A stretch of DNA of 6,113 nucleotides. Origin: Klebsiella pneumoniae. GTDB taxonomy: Bacteria > Pseudomonadota > Gammaproteobacteria > Pseudomonadales > Azotimanducaceae. The notes under the pieces are model-generated. The model was not told the origin of the DNA, did no database searches, and saw only the letters and a list, made by a program, of their open reading frames with translations. Within the stretch, counting starts at the first letter, position 1; the number at the start of each line of letters is the position of its first letter. The position numbers and the translations under genes are program-made. This document shows positions 4,925-6,113 of the stretch, piece after piece. The stretch lies in assembly GCA_945878745.1 (NCBI GenBank), contig CAMDVY010000196.1, positions 1 to 6,113 of the forward strand. Direction: 5' to 3'.

Positions 4925-6113
4925 AAGAAGCCGAGCCGCAGACCATTCGCCTGACCGACTATCAGCCACCTGGGTATCGAACCGAGCGGGTTGATCTGCA
5001 TGTGGACATCCGCGATGGAGAAACCACGGTCAGCAGCACGCTGAAGGTGCGACGGTTTGGCTCCGCCGGAAGTCTTGAGCTCAATGGCGACGGACTGCAG
5101 CTCGATTCCGTCAGCGTCAATGGTGTGCTGCTCAGTTCCAATGAGTATGAAGCCACGCCGGACCGACTGGTGATTCACGATCCCGGTGCCGAGGCTGAGA
5201 TTCACATCGTCAATCGCATTCATCCGGAAACCAACACCGCGCTGATGGGGCTGTACAAGTCGAAAACGATGTACTGCACGCAGTGTGAAGCGGAAGGGTT
5301 TCGTCGGATCACGTATTACCAGGATCGCCCGGATGTCCTGGCCCGTTTCACCACGACCATCGAAGCGGATGCGAAGCGCTATCCGGTGTTGCTGGCCAAT
5401 GGAAATCGTATCGCCGAACAGGTAGCGGATGGACGCCGGACCGTGACTTGGGAAGATCCATTCCCAAAGCCGTCTTACCTGTTTGCCCTGGTGGCTGGAG
5501 ATCTGGCGCATATCGAGGATCGGTTTGTCACCTTGAGCGGTCGAGAGGTAAAGCTCTTCATCTACTCCGAACCACACAACATTGGCCAGTGTGATTACGC
5601 GATGGATGCGCTGAAGCGTTCCATGCGCTGGGATGAAGAGGTGTTTGGCAGGGAATACGATCTCGACATATTCATGATCGTCGCTGTAGAAGACTTCAAC
5701 ATGGGGGCGATGGAAAACAAGGGGCTCAACGTTTTCAACACCTCGTGTGTGCTGGCTTCTCCTGACACCGCGACGGACCTCGCCTATCAGCGGGTCGAAG
5801 CGGTGGTTGCGCACGAGTATTTCCACAACTGGTCCGGCAATCGTGTGACGTGTCGCGACTGGTTCCAGCTCAGTCTCAAGGAAGGCTTCACGGTGTTTCG
5901 TGACGCCGAGTTTTCAGCGGACATGAACTCGCGCACGGTGAAGCGGATCGAGGACGTCCAGTTCCTCAGAAGTGTGCAGTTTGCCGAAGATGCCGGCCCG
6001 CTCGCCCATCCCGTGCGACCCGCGTCCTACATTGAAATCTCCAACTTCTACACCGTGACGATCTACGAAAAGGGCGCGGAAGTCGTGCGCATGCTGCAGA
6101 CGTTGCTTGGGCG
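4921..6113 (+). CDS. pepN: Aminopeptidase N (M1 family), partial (C-terminus beyond right edge)
   Basis: Zinc-dependent cytoplasmic aminopeptidase that removes N-terminal residues from peptides in protein turnover; no signal peptide is visible. 397 codons are present of about 870 in E. coli PepN. The start ATG has AGGA six bases upstream (4911-4914). The beta-rich N-terminal domain contains CTQCEAEGF (119-127), lining the substrate N-terminus pocket. The catalytic domain has the GAMEN exopeptidase motif at 262-266 and HEYFH at 298-302, with the third zinc ligand E321 in LKEG, fitting HExxH-x18-E. NFYTVTIYEKGAEVVRM near the edge includes the transition-state Tyr at 382. All sit one residue from their E. 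coli positions, so this is the proteobacterial PepN type and should be active. Its start overlaps a possible micro-ORF by ATGA, and it may be co-transcribed with the upstream rhomboid gene. Confidence 0.97.
   Translation, partial: MKEAEPQTIRLTDYQPPGYRTERVDLHVDIRDGETTVSSTLKVRRFGSAGSLELNGDGLQLDSVSVNGVLLSSNEYEATPDRLVIHDPGAEAEIHIVNRIHPETNTALMGLYKSKTMYCTQCEAEGFRRITYYQDRPDVLARFTTTIEADAKRYPVLLANGNRIAEQVADGRRTVTWEDPFPKPSYLFALVAGDLAHIEDRFVTLSGREVKLFIYSEPHNIGQCDYAMDALKRSMRWDEEVFGREYDLDIFMIVAVEDFNMGAMENKGLNVFNTSCVLASPDTATDLAYQRVEAVVAHEYFHNWSGNRVTCRDWFQLSLKEGFTVFRDAEFSADMNSRTVKRIEDVQFLRSVQFAEDAGPLAHPVRPASYIEISNFYTVTIYEKGAEVVRMLQTLLG

Noticed and set aside
4840..5826. Long minus-strand open frame (328 codons) antisense to pepN
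   Set aside because: The plus strand here encodes an unmistakable aminopeptidase N with all catalytic motifs. The antisense translation shows no recognisable domain and is an expected by-product of GC-rich codon use.

Overview
This is an ordinary, gene-dense stretch of a moderately GC-rich bacterial chromosome. It most likely comes from a gammaproteobacterium. NadK, the rhomboid protease (GlpG type) and aminopeptidase N all match my memory of the Escherichia coli proteins closely, with catalytic residues at nearly the same numbers. The repeats upstream of nadK have the GTAG-headed hairpin form of REP elements common in Pseudomonas and Xanthomonadales. I would not name a genus. No transposase, phage gene, CRISPR array, tRNA or rRNA is visible.

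Layout, left to right. (1) Minus strand, 1-995: cysE (serine O-acetyltransferase) is followed after one base by a small zinc-ribbon protein that runs off the left edge. (2) 996-1401: a 406-base gap holding the cysE upstream region, a short perfect dyad, a cluster of four REP-like units in two inverted pairs, and a hairpin followed by T residues just before nadK. (3) Plus strand, 1402-2283: nadK (NAD kinase). (4) Minus strand, 2229-3899: xdhC then mocA, a two-gene unit for maturing a molybdenum hydroxylase; the mocA 3' end overlaps the nadK 3' end by 55 bases in convergent orientation. (5) 3900-3974: a short divergent intergenic region with a perfect 10-bp palindrome that reads as a -10-like hexamer on both strands. 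(6) Plus strand, 3975-4835: a GlpG-type rhomboid protease. (7) Plus strand, 4921 to the right edge: pepN (aminopeptidase N), N-terminal 397 residues only. A possible 25-codon ORF lies between glpG and pepN and overlaps the pepN start by ATGA.

The genes do not form one pathway. cysE makes O-acetylserine for cysteine synthesis. nadK makes NADP. xdhC and mocA probably supply modified molybdenum cofactor to a hydroxylase encoded elsewhere, since no hydroxylase gene is in the window. The rhomboid protease and PepN are both proteolytic, but nothing here links them functionally. I see no convincing new system. The points most worth a second look are the covarying REP hairpins, the ATGA-coupled micro-ORF before pepN, the symmetric -10-like palindrome, the nadK/mocA overlap and the repeat-built XdhC tail.
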